Of a stretch of 64,000 nt of DNA, positions 10,401 to 22,300 are shown piece after piece. The translations under genes and the position numbers were made by a program. This stretch comes from Cenococcum geophilum 1.58 (taxonomy: Eukaryota; Ascomycota; Dothideomycetes; Gloniales; Gloniaceae). Every line of letters starts with the position of its first letter. Position 1 is the first letter of the stretch. The stretch covers positions 1,116,001 through 1,180,000 of the forward strand of contig KV748194.1 of assembly GCA_001692895.1 (NCBI GenBank), read 5' to 3'. Below the pieces are notes generated by a model. That model saw only the letters and a list, made by a program, of their open reading frames with translations, made no database searches and was not told where the DNA came from.

Positions 10401-11462
10401 ACTGCGCTATATTAAGATGCTATAATATAATTATTTTTTAATTTTAACGTTTTTAAAGGTATATATAAGCTTTATTTAAGATAGTTTTAATAATTTATTA
10501 CGTTTCTATAATAGAAAAACAGCTTAAAGATAAAGTAAGTTATAGTAGCTTATATTAAGCTTATATTAAGGATTTAATATAGGTTTAAATTTTAGAGAAA
10601 TAGAGGCAATTTAGAGTAGAAAAAGTATTTATTAATATTTTATTTATATTATTATCTTAAATCTAACTAGACTATATTAGTTCCTACTAAATCCCTTTTA
10701 ACCTCTATAGAAAATCCCTTTTAGCCTCTATAGAATAATAATAATAGTATAAGGTAATAGGCTCCATACTACCTAAACCACTAAATAAACCTATAAAAGG
10801 TAAGTAAGTAACTAGCTTAATACTAGGCACGGCTATATAGAACAATATATATAGGTAAGATAACTTTATCACCTAATAAATAGCTCTATTATAAGCAGCG
10901 TAAGTATATATCTAGGTTATATCTATAATTTAATATAGGAATAGATACTGCCTAATAGCCTAAAGACATAATTTTATAATAAGGTAAAGTAACTTTTAGT
11001 AATTATAATAAAGATCTAATTAGGGGATATAGAATAAAACCTTTCTCTAAAATAGATATATAAATCCTATTATGGGAATAGAGGAGGTATAAGATGTAAA
11101 TTATATTTTAGATAAAACTACGTTATATCTATAATCTAACCTTAATAAATTATTAACGAGGTTCTCTATAGCCCTATTTAAGATATAAATATTAGTATAA
11201 TAGCTATATATAGTACCTTGGCAAATAACGTAGCAGCTTAAAAACCCTATTTCTTAGGATAATCTAAGCTCTTTAGACTTAGATAATAGTAGGGGCGAGG
11301 GTTTTAGCACTCCTAATGCTACTCTATAGCTAAATATTATAAAGAGGCGCATTTCTAGTACCATAACTATATATACTAAGGTATAGTATATTAGGCTTAG
11401 TAAGCGCCTAACATAGGTGCCATTCTTTTATATTAAGGTAATATCCGGTATATATTTAGCTT
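10401..11462. other. AT-rich decayed repeat DNA, unassigned
   Basis: No reading frame, motif or terminal repeat was recognised. The texture (frequent ctaaatctaac, tatatta, cttatattaagg) is shared with 16,475-18,230 on the far side of the Ngaro-like element, so both may be parts of one older element split by that insertion. Confidence 0.5.
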
Positions 11463-11620
11463 CTATCTCTTACACGGCACGAATAGGTTATAGTCCATTT
11501 TAAATATATCGATTATGGGGGGTATAGGCCTATAAGGCGGGATCTAGGCGATATCCTAGCGTTTATAAGGCTTTTTAGGCCTAAACTTTGAAGATCTGGC
11601 CTGAATCCTACCCGGTACCC
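11463..11620 (-). repeat. Split direct repeat B2 of Ngaro-like element 1
   Basis: 158 bases, paired with B1 at 11820-11977 at the same length; the differences I see are transitions. Both end in GGTACCC. Confidence 0.8.
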
Positions 11621-11711
11621 CTAATAGGATAGCCCGCCGCTAGACCTAAATAGGACTGTAAGTAACTAATCTAATATACATTATAAGGGGGGTAGGTAGG
11701 TAAAAAAAACG

Positions 11712-11820
11712 ACCTATTAAGTGCAGTTATAAGCAATAATGTTATTAACCGTGTTAAACATCTGGTTAAATACCTAAGTTATAGGGTTTTCGGCCAAGCA
11801 ATATATAGATATATAATATC
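11712..11820 (-). repeat. Split direct repeat A2 of Ngaro-like element 1
   Basis: About 109 bases, matching A1 at 16366-16474. It abuts B1 directly. Confidence 0.8.
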
Positions 11821-11977
11821 TATCTCTTACACGGCACGAATAGGTTATAGTCCATTTTAAATATATTAATTATGGGGGGTATAGGCCTATAGGGCGGGAT
11901 TTAGGCGATATCCTAGCGTTTATAAGGCTTTTTAGGCCTAAACTTTAGAGATCTAGCCTAAATCCTACCTGGTACCC
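11820..11977 (-). repeat. Split direct repeat B1 of Ngaro-like element 1
   Basis: 158 bases, paired with B2. It is followed by AGCGAAGC, also seen directly after B1 of element 2 (43,831). Confidence 0.8.
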
Positions 11978-12144
11978 ATTAGCGAAGCGCCTACTACCTA
12001 TAAAGAATTAAGTTAAAACGGGAGCGATTTCCGTAGTATAAACTATGTAATAAAATTAAGACATTATATAAGGAAAGAAGGTAAGGAAGTAAGAAGAATG
12101 GGTATATATCGTTAACTTAGTTACTTAGTTAATAAGTTACTACA

Positions 12145-12400
12145 GTCCTAGCAGAATTTGGTAGACTTGGCAGAATTTAGCAGGATTTGGCAGGTTTAGT
12201 AGAGTTTGGTAGGGTTCGGCAGATTTAGTAGAATTTTGCAGAATTTAGCAAACTTAGCAGAATTTGGTAGAATTTAGCAGACTTAACAGAACTTGGCAGA
12301 GGTTATAGATATTACTAATATTACGGGTATTGCGAATATAGGATAATCTTGCAGTGGTAGATAGAATATAGCAAAATGCGGTAGATTGTGGCAGAATGCG
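12145..12400 (-). repeat. Degenerate 9-10 bp repeat array (TTCTGCCAAA type)
   Basis: On the plus strand units read GCAGAATTTG with variants, about 15 times to 12,300, then sparser (gcagaatgcgg). The same unit forms arrays at 28,050-28,093 and 43,866-43,992, and a few copies near 24,866 and 61,235. Confidence 0.65.
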
Positions 12401-12599
12401 GTAGGTAGCATATGTAAGGTATTATAGGGTAGTCCCGTAATAGAAAGTATAGAGTCCCTATATTAGGCTTCCCTAGCCAGTATAGGTATACTCCGCTAGA
12501 AGTTTAAGTTTAATTAAAGTTATTTGGTTTCCGAGGTGTTATAGTAAAGTTTTACCGTATCTAATATCTATCGACCTAACTGCGCCGTTTATAACTCTG

Positions 12600-13300
12600 C
12601 AAAGCCACAATTATATATATACTATACTACACCCCTATAGAAGAAGTGGTTAGAGTAGCCGTTAGGTAGAATACCGCTAGCGGCTAGGCGGGTTAATAGA
12701 ATCTTACGTATTATTAACGCTAAATAATAGATCTAATAGAGGCCGGGGGTTACGGTTAAATAACTATATTATCGCGGCTATGGGGCATAGACGATCTCCT
12801 AGCACAGCGGCGATCTAGATATTGACGCCACTATAGGTTTTATCTGTCTTGCTCCGTTTTAAGTAGAAGACTATTAAATAGCCGTTAGGGGCGATCCTGA
12901 TATTATTACGGAGGGCCCTCGTAGTGCTGAAGTCCTTAGCTTTCTTATTTAGGTATATAATCTCTCCTATACGTAGGAAACCTATAAACGCTATTGTAAA
13001 TGCCGCGTCTACGTTTGTATTCGCCTTATAGGGTTTAGAGGTAACAATCTTATCTAAAATGTCCTTTATAATTAGTAGTTTGGTCTTTTTAGTAAATAAA
13101 AATAGTGATATAGCCCCTGCTAAGGCCCTTTTAATAGTATAGTCTTTAAAGGCGGCGATTAAGTGACCTAGGTCTATATAACGAGATCAGATTACGGAGA
13201 TATAGTTAGAGAGGGTTTCTGGCTTAATCCTACCTATTAGAGGGGCGGCTGTATTAAACACTCGTTAGGCAATCTACTCCCCTAAGTTTATCCTCTTAGC
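12600..13300 (-). pseudogene. Tyrosine recombinase of Ngaro-like element 1
   Basis: Minus-strand fragments read KPETLSNYISVI (about 13,235-13,195), FIGFLRIGEIIYL (about 12,985-12,945) and YLKRSKTDKTYSGV (about 12,865-12,828). This matches the order of tyrosine-recombinase boxes, with box I at the (F/L)RxGE segment. These enzymes integrate the circular cDNA of DIRS-order elements. Stops interrupt the frame, and I did not find the C-terminal HxxR and Tyr with confidence. Confidence 0.7.
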
Positions 13301-13699
13301 TAGATATAGTAATAAACCGTTTAGGGCTAAGAAGGCCTCCCAGCTCTTAATAGCGGAGGAGTAGCCTTTCCTTATATTGGCTGCCAAGCTATGCTATATA
13401 AGTAGTAAAAAGTAATAAAACCTACCGATCTTACTTTAGAAGGTTAGGGGGGGTTAATTAAACGACTTTAGGTTAACTGTAAGAGTTAGCAGCTACCTAG
13501 AGGAGAGATATTATTTTTCTAGTAAGAAGCCTTTATTTATCCGGTAAGAAGCCGTCCTTTATTTAGTAAGAAGCCGTTATTTATTTAGTAAAAAGCCGTT
13601 ATTTATTTGCCACTTAGGGCATAGTAATAATAATTTCTTACAGTTAAATCGCAAGAGAGTATTAGTAAGCCTATTATTGGCGCTGGAGACCCATATAGT

Positions 13700-15190
13700 T
13701 ATTATAGTAATATTATTTATTATTAAGGATATAAGTATCTCTTAGAGTAATTAGTTTCCAGAACCTTTTATAATATTATTCTAAATACCGCTGTAAGTAA
13801 CTATATTGTTTATATAAATATAAAGAGACCTATACCGCCAGACCGATAACCACTTTTTAAATGCCTTTATAATAGCATATATCTCTTTTAGGTTAATATA
13901 GTTATCTACCTAGTCTAGTAGGGGATAATAGCTGAAGGCCTAGGCCTAGGGTAGGGAAGCCGCGTAATTAGGCTAGTGGCCGTTCTCTCTACTAAAGTAG
14001 AAGCCTCTATAGCCTTTAAGTGATAAGGCGTTAGTAAATAAGTAAAACTGCGGCCTCTCCTTATTATTAAAAAATAGTATACCGTTATTTAATATAAGAA
14101 CCTTAAGCTAGAGGTTAAAGTCTTTTTTTAGCTTTAGAGGGAGGCGCCAGGGTATATTTTTTAATAACCTAGTAGGCTATTTTATTATAAAGTCCTATAA
14201 GGAGCGAGAGTATAAGCGCCTAAGGCGGATAACTCTTACACACTATACTAGGCGGCCCGCTAGTTATTAGGCTTGCTATAATAATAGCCAGCCCTTCTAA
14301 AGGGCTTTAGTTACCTAATTAATAGCTTTTTATTACTTAGCTGGTAAGAGTTTTATCTCCATTGCTATAGTGTTAATAGTGTAACCTAATACTTCCGCCT
14401 CCGTACCTTTAATATTCTTTATATTATTTTAGGGTACCCCTAGCTGGTTAGTAACTAAGAGGTATACCTCCCTTAGTAACGGTAGTATAGTTAGATACTT
14501 GACTACGAATATAAAATTATTAAGGTAGTGCTTAATAGCGAAGTTAATCTATTATACTAGGATTTAGTAAAGACCTTTGGCAAATAAGTTAAAAAGAAAT
14601 AGGGCTATTTATAAGCCAAATAGTAGATAGTATTTAATATATATAACTCCCTTCTAGATAAAGCTAAGTAGGTAACGCGACCGCACTAAAACGGGCACCA
14701 TCCGGAAGGCATCTTTGATGTCTTGTTTAACTAGGTAGCAGCCTCTACTAGCTATAATTACGTATACTAGTATAGTCTCTATCTAGGTATAGTGTAGTAC
14801 TACCTAGGCTAGGTTAATAGAGTTATTAACTAAGAAGCCCTTAGGTAAAGAGAGGTTGTAAATACAGCGGAAGCCGCTATCTACCTTAGGCACTAGGCCT
14901 AGGGGTGAGGTAACTATAAAGTTAGTGGCCTGTATATAGCCTAGGGCTAGGTTAATAATAATCTTTTTAGAGATAAAGTCTTCGTTATCGTATAAGGAGA
15001 GGTGGTTTTTATAGATATTAGGTAGTATAGGTAATAAGGGACCTATCTCCGCCCTATAGGTAAGGATACCTTATAAAATTGCTAGGAGATTTCCAGGGTA
15101 CCTATAAAGGAGCGTGCTCTAAGTAAGAGGTCTTAGAGGTAATAGTAAGTTAGCTAGAAAAGTTGTTTATAAGTAAGTTTTAAAAAGAGG
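13700..15190 (-). pseudogene. Reverse transcriptase and RNase H of Ngaro-like element 1
   Basis: Minus-strand reading gives motif A DIKDAFRMVPV at about 14,733-14,695 and HYLNNFIF at about 14,530-14,507, where the family has YLDD. Both catalytic Asp codons have become Asn through G-to-A changes. RNase H-like sequence (FYLFTNALSLKGYRGFYF) follows at about 14,045-13,990. The frame is broken by many TAA/TAG codons. Function when intact: copying element RNA into DNA and removing the RNA strand. Confidence 0.75.
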
Positions 15191-16201
15191 TACTAAATTA
15201 GGCCTGCCTTAGAGCCTTGGCGTCTATAGCAGGTCCATCTAAATAGTTAAATCTAGGAAGATATCTTTATCTACCATTAAATCCTAGGTCTAACTACTCA
15301 CGGCGATAAGCTACCTAGGGCATAACTTTAATGGGTGGTTTTTATCACATTTAGAGTATGCGTAGTAGTAACGATATAGATCTTCTCTATAAGCCTACTG
15401 GTTGTTTTAGCTATAATAGGGCTTACTAAAGGGGAGGGAAGGAGAGGTATTCTTTCGCGATCTTTTTAATACTATACCACGGACTTTAAGTCCCTGGCTC
15501 TATGCCTTTATATTAGCTGCCCGGCAGTATAAGGCCTTAAACTAGGTAGGCATGTCCTAGTTACTAGGCTTAAGCTAATTGCAATCTATAACATACCTAT
15601 AGTAGTTAAGCGCAAGGTCTAGGATAGAGGTCCAGTTATAGGTCGCGGAGTAGTCGCGGATCTTATTTATTTAGAGCAACATTCTTATATAGAGGTTGGT
15701 TGGGCATATATAGAGAGTGCTTACAATCACTACGTAGTTCGTAAATCTAGTAAACCAGACCTCCTTATTCTCGTAGACCTTATAGCTAGTAGTAGGTCTC
15801 TTTAAAACAAGCTTTCCGTTTTTAATAGTAGCTATATTAGAAAGGTCTGGGCGGCTAGAGTGTACCTATAAACGGGCTAGGTTCTCTAGGCGGAAGGATC
15901 CTTTCTATATATTATAGAGGTCTCTTCTAGCTAGGCCAGGAAGGTTAAGCTTAAGCGTGCCTAAGCCTTCTGGTAGGTTATAGGACTCACCTAGTTTATT
16001 TACCTTAGTAGTAGAGGTATGCTCTAGTAGAGCAGGCTGCTTTAGAGCGGCTAGCCTTACCTAGTAAAACTCCTCTTCCTATTCCGTCTTTCGGATCCGT
16101 GCCTGTTCCTCCTACTCTCTCTTTTAGATCTCTAGGTTATAGAGTTATTAGGCCCTCTCGTCTTATTTCCTAGCTCTTTCTTCTTCTAAAGATAAAACCA
16201 T
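15191..16201 (-). pseudogene. N-terminal (gag-like) region of Ngaro-like element 1
   Basis: Starts near ATG 16201-16199. A highly charged Glu/Arg-rich segment comes first, then LNLPGLARRDLYNI, LENLARL and WFTRFTNYVVIVSTLYICP. The same order (charged region, LFTEKGVWFKGFTNYIVI-type block) occurs in element 2, which supports it as one conserved ORF. Several in-frame stops are present. Role uncertain, perhaps a Gag-like nucleocapsid. Confidence 0.5.
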
Positions 16202-16365
16202 AGTATATTTAGTAGATGGGATGGTCGTAAATAAGGAGGTAAATAATAGGGCGGTTAAGTAAGGAGTTTTCGAACGGGTGCTATTGGCTGGAAAGTCGGT
16301 TATAGGCCTTAATAATTATCGCCACTATGAATACTAATCGCAAGCAATCTATAATAAAAAGAATA

Positions 16366-16474
16366 ACCTATTGAGTGCAGTTGCAAGCGATGATATTATT
16401 GACCGTGTTGAACATCTGGTTGAATACCTAAGTTGTAGGGTTTTCAGCTAAGCAATATATAGACACGTGACATA
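16366..16474 (-). repeat. Split direct repeat A1 of Ngaro-like element 1
   Basis: About 109 bases, matching A2 at 11712-11820. It marks the 5' end of the element on the minus strand. Confidence 0.8.
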
Positions 16475-19041
16475 TATCTAGCTTATATTAAGGATCTAAC
16501 TTTAATATAGCGCCGCGGTAAATATCTCCTCGTCTATATTCTGCTAGAGTATATTTTCTATAAATAGGATTATACTATTAGGAAGACTATAAGTTATAAG
16601 TACTATATATTTCTATTTCATCCTAAATCTAACTATAATAGGATTTAAATACTAAGTATAATATTTATATTTAGGAAATAAAATTTGCTAATAGCCGTAG
16701 AGGATTAAATAAGTATATTAAATTATATTTTTAGGTAAAAGCCTAAATATATCTATATTATAACCGGCTTTTAACCTTAAAATAAAGAAAAATATAGGCG
16801 ATATAATTTATAGCGTAAAGCTTAGAGGTTGGAAAGAACTAGAGTTAAATAATTTAGCTAGTATGTTTATCTTTATATCTATATTATATCCTAAACCTAA
16901 CCTATTATAGCGGTTTGGTAAACCCTTTATAAAGCTATCTAAATAGAGGTAGAACTAAATATTATATACCCTATTAGTAAGGCAGTTAGAAAGGCTAGAA
17001 TTTATAATAGTATAAACTATTGCTCTTCTATCTAGGATATATTAATAATATATTTTAGTTTTCCCTATTATAAAGTTACCTTTAATAGCTAAAGGTTATA
17101 GAAAACGTTAGGCTACTTTAGCAGATCTCTATATATTATAAATCTAACTATATTATATAGAGGACTAAGCTATTACGCGTATTATATTCCGCTCTAGAGT
17201 TCTATTAAAGAAAGATAGTTAGGTAAATTTAGGTAGTTATAACTACTACTTAACTATAATCTAACTATAATATAGCCTAATTATAATACTATATTTAAGA
17301 TTCTTGGTAAGACTAAAAAGTAGAAATATATCTTGTGTACTAATAATAGGAAGAGTAAACCTACTAATTATATTTATAATATATCTAGTTTAATAACGTA
17401 TACTTAAAGTCTTTAGTTATATTCCTAATATATTCCTAATATATTCCTAATATAATTAGAAATAGAACTTTATTTTACTAAATATAATACTATTAAATAT
17501 TATAGATAACCTTTAGGATAAGGAGTCTTTTAATATATTTAAGGGCTATACTAAATAGCTAGAACAGAATAGATTTTAGATATAGTATAGTTCTATCCTA
17601 GTTTTATCCTAGTTTTATCCTCTACTACTAAGTATTAAGCGCGGAATATAGAATATATAGTATAGTAAGAGTATTTAAATTCGGCTTTCTTTTAGATATT
17701 ATAATATCTTTATATTTAAGTAATTACCTTAATATAATCTATGTCCCTTATACTTATAAATATAAGTTTATATTAACTAAGTTCTCGTTCTAATTTTCTA
17801 AGCCCTAACTTTATCTTTTAATTTTATAGTTTAATTACTTTAGCTTTAGCTTATATATATAAAACCTAGGCCTTTTATTTATAAATATTTAATTAAGATT
17901 ATTATAGCGTTAACTATTATAAGAATTAAGCTTATTAAGTAATAGTTATATAAAGTAAAAACTATAAGCTACTTTAATATACTAAATATAGTTAGCTTAT
18001 AAGCTAGATATATTAAGGATATATCTAGATAATCTTACCTAATAGTAAAATAGGCCTAGGAGATAGCGAAACCTAACTATTATTTAATGTTATAATAAAG
18101 AAGACTAAAATATATTAGCTTTATAGAATTTAGTAAGATCTAAAATATAATATACTAGAGTAAATAGAGGCTATAGATTATAAGTAAGATTTTAATTATA
18201 TGCCTTATAAACTTTATCCCTTCGTTTAGCAAAAGAGACTTTTTGTATTGGGCGCTTTGGGCGCTCCTACCTGGGTTAGTATGCTACAGGCACCCTAGCT
18301 AGCGTGATTTTGTTAATAAGCCTCACCAAAACACGTTAATATTGCGATGCCGATAAGATGCTACAGAAGGCCACTACTAAAAACACATATTTTTTTTAAG
18401 GAAGTTAAACAAAGAGTCGCGATATATGACGTTATAACTATAGGTTTCTGCCCTTCCTCCATTAACCAGCTACTAATTATATAGGAAAATCCTCCTTCCT
18501 CCCCCACACCTGTCCACTTTATACGCGTTCTTAACGAGGATAAGACGGTAAAGGACCAGCTTAAGGTTATAAGGGAGGACGTGCTGTATATATTAAATAA
18601 GGTATATTAAGTGCTACAAGTAGTAAAACGGTTTAATTAGCGGTTATTTAATATAGAGGATTAATTAAAGGCAGTAGAGGAGGGCTTAAAGGAGGCTAAG
18701 AAGGACGCTATAGTAAAGGCTTAATTAGCTTTAGAGTCTCAATATCAGAGGTATAAGGAAGTAGAGGTCTAAAAATAGTCGCCTAGTCGTCACCTACTAA
18801 ATAAAAGTTGTTAAAGCACCAAAGGCATAGAGGAAGCCTATAGGCCTCGCATTTATATACTGTTTGCCTAATCTTTAATATAAGCTTATTTGCCTCCTTC
18901 CATTTACATATCTAGCACCTTAGTAGGCTTTTAAAGCCTTACTTCCTTATAAAGCTTTTAATAGAACGGTAAGTTCGCGTCTTACACCGTTAAATTATAG
19001 GTAGTGGGGTTTTAGCGGTAACGTAGGTGGTTTTTTAATTT
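16475..19041. other. AT-rich decayed DNA between two retroelements
   Basis: No family was identified in 16,475-18,230. From 18,230 to 19,041 GC rises. Around 18,500-18,760 a plus-strand frame gives a charged, coiled-coil-like peptide (RVLNEDKTVKDQLKVIRED, then EEGLKEAKKDA) with stops; its origin is unknown. The copia element inserted at 19,042-19,046. Confidence 0.4.
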
Positions 19042-19046
19042 GTTCT

Positions 19047-19314
19047 TGTATAATTACAGCACCTGTTGTACTAAACGCGTGCTTACGCGTTCGGTACACC
19101 AGGTACGCGTTTACGCGTTCAGTGCACCAACCACTCGCTTACGCGTCTGGTGCACTTATGAAGCACTAACTAATTAGGGGGGAGGTGCATTAGTATATAG
19201 ACTACGTAGTCTGCTTCATATAATTAACAGTCACCATCCAAACAAGCATACAATACTACATATATTTCGTGCCCATGGATACAACTCACTTGTGCTATTA
19301 AGTTAGTACAAACA
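19047..19314 (+). repeat. 5' LTR of the copia element
   Basis: 268 bases, TGTATAATTA to AACA. It is followed by CTGATTAGTAAGCG, a likely primer binding site; a G-to-A form of this lies at the matching place in the 27.7-31.1 kb element. Confidence 0.9.
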
Positions 19315-19387
19315 CTGATTAGTAAGCGCGCACAGATCAGCAATTACTCGATACCTCCCCCCGAGCAATACTTAACAGCGACCACCT

Positions 19388-22300
19388 ATTTAGACTCCTA
19401 GTACGACCTACTGGAAGGTCGGAAGTTGGGGATTACGGACTTATCTCCAACTCTATATACTTATTTAAGTCTTAGTATGGTTTACTAGAAGTATAATAGA
19501 CGCGAATACAGACCTGTACGGAACCTCCTACCCTCAAACCTCGAACCCCTATCCCTACTATACCCTCTTTTAATACCTCCGACGTCTTTTCAGACCCCTT
19601 ACGGAGACCCCCTACCCCTCTACAAACTACTACGGACCTATTAAGACCCCTTACGGATACCCTTACCCTTCTACGAACCGCTACAGACATTAACCGCCTT
19701 TACGGACCACTACAAGACCTCTTCCACCTACTGCGTACTACACTACACTATACAGTATAGCAGACCTAAGGAAGCAAGTTAATAAAGGCTAGGAAAAGTG
19801 GAGGTAGGGAGCCAACCTTACGTCCATACCTGACGTTAACAACTATATTAAATTCAAAGTTCTTAAATATAAATATTTTAAGCTCATGAACGTCGACCTA
19901 TAGGAGTAATACTAGGAAGACTTCGCGGACTTTACGGAAGCTATCTTTAAAGCATATAACCCTACTACCATCCGTAACCTACGGACCCTCTTACGTAACT
20001 AAGGTGTATGGGTTAAAAGGAATAAACGAGTTACTGTTGCATAGTCCTTGTATAACACAATACACAAAAAGGACCAAATAGAATAGACTAAAGAGGAAAT
20101 CCTAGACCAGTTCCAAGAAACTAAGGAACTCTTTGCTTTTTTCAAACTTAATATAATCGCTGGCCTTATACCTAACCCACTTAACCAAATTCGTCTTATA
20201 AACCTAAGCAGTTTCGGAATTAATCTTACGGGCTAAAGCACACCTAGTACTTAAGTTACGGACCGCAATACCCCCGCAAACCAAAATACGGACCAAATTA
20301 CCCCCGTTATTCAAGTCACAGATCCGTAAGCCATATATCCGCAAACCACAAATCCGTAAGTTATAGATCCGCAACCTACCTAACTAAAGACCTACGGTAA
20401 GGAGCTAGCTAACCTAGCTAAGCTCTATACCGATGAATCTAAGTATAGCGGCGAAAACGATAACTTTAACTTTAAACTAACCATCTTTACGGACCTCTGC
20501 TAAAAGGCTGATATTCCTAAATAAGAGTTCAGCTAAGCCTACTCTACTATGCTGCGCGGCCTAGCACTCAACCACTACTATACTAACCTTAAGAGCAACC
20601 CCCTTAGTGTTCCTTTTAATAAGCTATGCGAAGCTACATATAACTACTTTAAAGGACCGGAATATAAGCGTAATATCCTTACCCAATGGAATGCGACCAA
20701 GCTATGGACCGTAATAGATAAGAACACTAAAAAATCGACTATAGAGTGCCTGCAAATCCTTATTAAAGACCTCCGCCACCTACAGCATAGTTTTAATATT
20801 AAGCTTCGAACGGACGACTTCCTACACAATAAACTTATTACGGCCTGCCAGGAAGTAGAGCCCTATAAGTACGCCTGCTATAAGCCTACAGATACCTTAG
20901 CTGGCCTTATTAATAATCTACGCTCCTCTATTACAACGTACAAAGTCTTAAACCCACTAGGCAGCACTTAAGCCTTTATTACAGATATTCAATATCCGCA
21001 AATAGACTTAAACGTCTACTTTACGGACCGCCGCTACCGCCAGCAGCACCCGTACCAACTAAGTCCTACCCGTAACCCCCGCAGCAACCCCTATACAAAA
21101 ATATACCCCCACAGACAAACCAGCTAGAAGTGCTTCGTGTGCGGTAAGGAAGGATGTTGGTCTATAAGGCATACCCAGGAAGAACGTAACAAGTCTAGGA
21201 AGAGACTTAATAGCCGTATTAACTAGTTCATTTTAGAATACGAAGAAGAGGAAGTAGAAGAGCCCCCTAATAAGTTAATAGAAGCCCTTATAATTAACTT
21301 TAACTTAGACGCTTAGAAATAAGAGACCTTAGAGACATTCCTAACCACTTTTAGACCTTTTACAGATAGCCAAGCCTTTAATATTACGACCGTATTAGCC
21401 GACCGTTCCTTCATACACTCAGTTACGCCCGAAAACTATTCCGTAAGTACCCCCGTTACGGACGTTATAGATCACAAGCAGGACCTATTTGCATATATTA
21501 CCACAGAACGCTATACCCCTAAGGAATTCTACGGTATTATGATCGATATAGGCGCCTCTAAGAAGTCTACTATAGGCTACGGATAATACCTTATATATAG
21601 GACCACCGCAAATGACAATACGGACATTAATATTACGCAAACTGGGGCCGTAAACGTCCAATTCGGCATTGGCTCAACTGTATTAATTAGATCAGTTGCA
21701 GTTAAGACCCTAATTAGCCTAGTTAACTTCTATATAGTAAAAGCAGACACCCCTTTCTTACTTTGCCTTGCGGACATAGACAGGTTATAGGTTTACTATA
21801 ATAATATTATGGACACCTTAATCGGCCCCGCAACTGCCCTAGGAAGCAAGTATATTACCCTACCAATTACACGACGATTTGGACACCCGTTCCTTATATA
21901 GGGAGAGACTTTACGGACCTATATTTAGGAATCTTTCAACTATAACCCGTGCTACCTTACTAGTACGGAGATCTACCGTCTACACCGCCGTTTCGGCCAC
22001 CCGTTAGCCGAAAAGCTATATAGAGTCCTTAAACGCTCTGGATACGACGATATTAATAGAAAGGCAGTTAATTACCTGACCAAATACTGCTCCTTTTACC
22101 AGAAATACGGACGTTCCCCAGGCCGATTTAAGTTCACCCTTTATAAGGACCTTAACTTTAACCACTTAGTGTATATAGATATTATGTATATTAACGGCAG
22201 CCTAGTATTACACATAATTAACGAGGTAACCCGCTACTAAGCCGCCCGTTAGTTGTAAAATATATCCATAAAGTATACTTAGGATATTTTACGGACCTAC

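Larger units (their letters stand above)
11463..16474 (-). mobile_element. Ngaro/DIRS-like tyrosine-recombinase retrotransposon 1
   Basis: Read on the minus strand the order is A1 repeat (16474-16366), N-terminal gag-like region, reverse transcriptase, RNase H, tyrosine recombinase, then B1 (11977-11820), A2 (11820-11712) and B2 (11620-11463). This is the split direct-repeat layout A1-ORFs-B1-A2-B2 known from Ngaro/PAT-type elements of the DIRS order. All coding parts carry stops and acidic-to-amide changes, so it is inactive. Its flanks look like one older AT-rich repeat. Confidence 0.8.
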
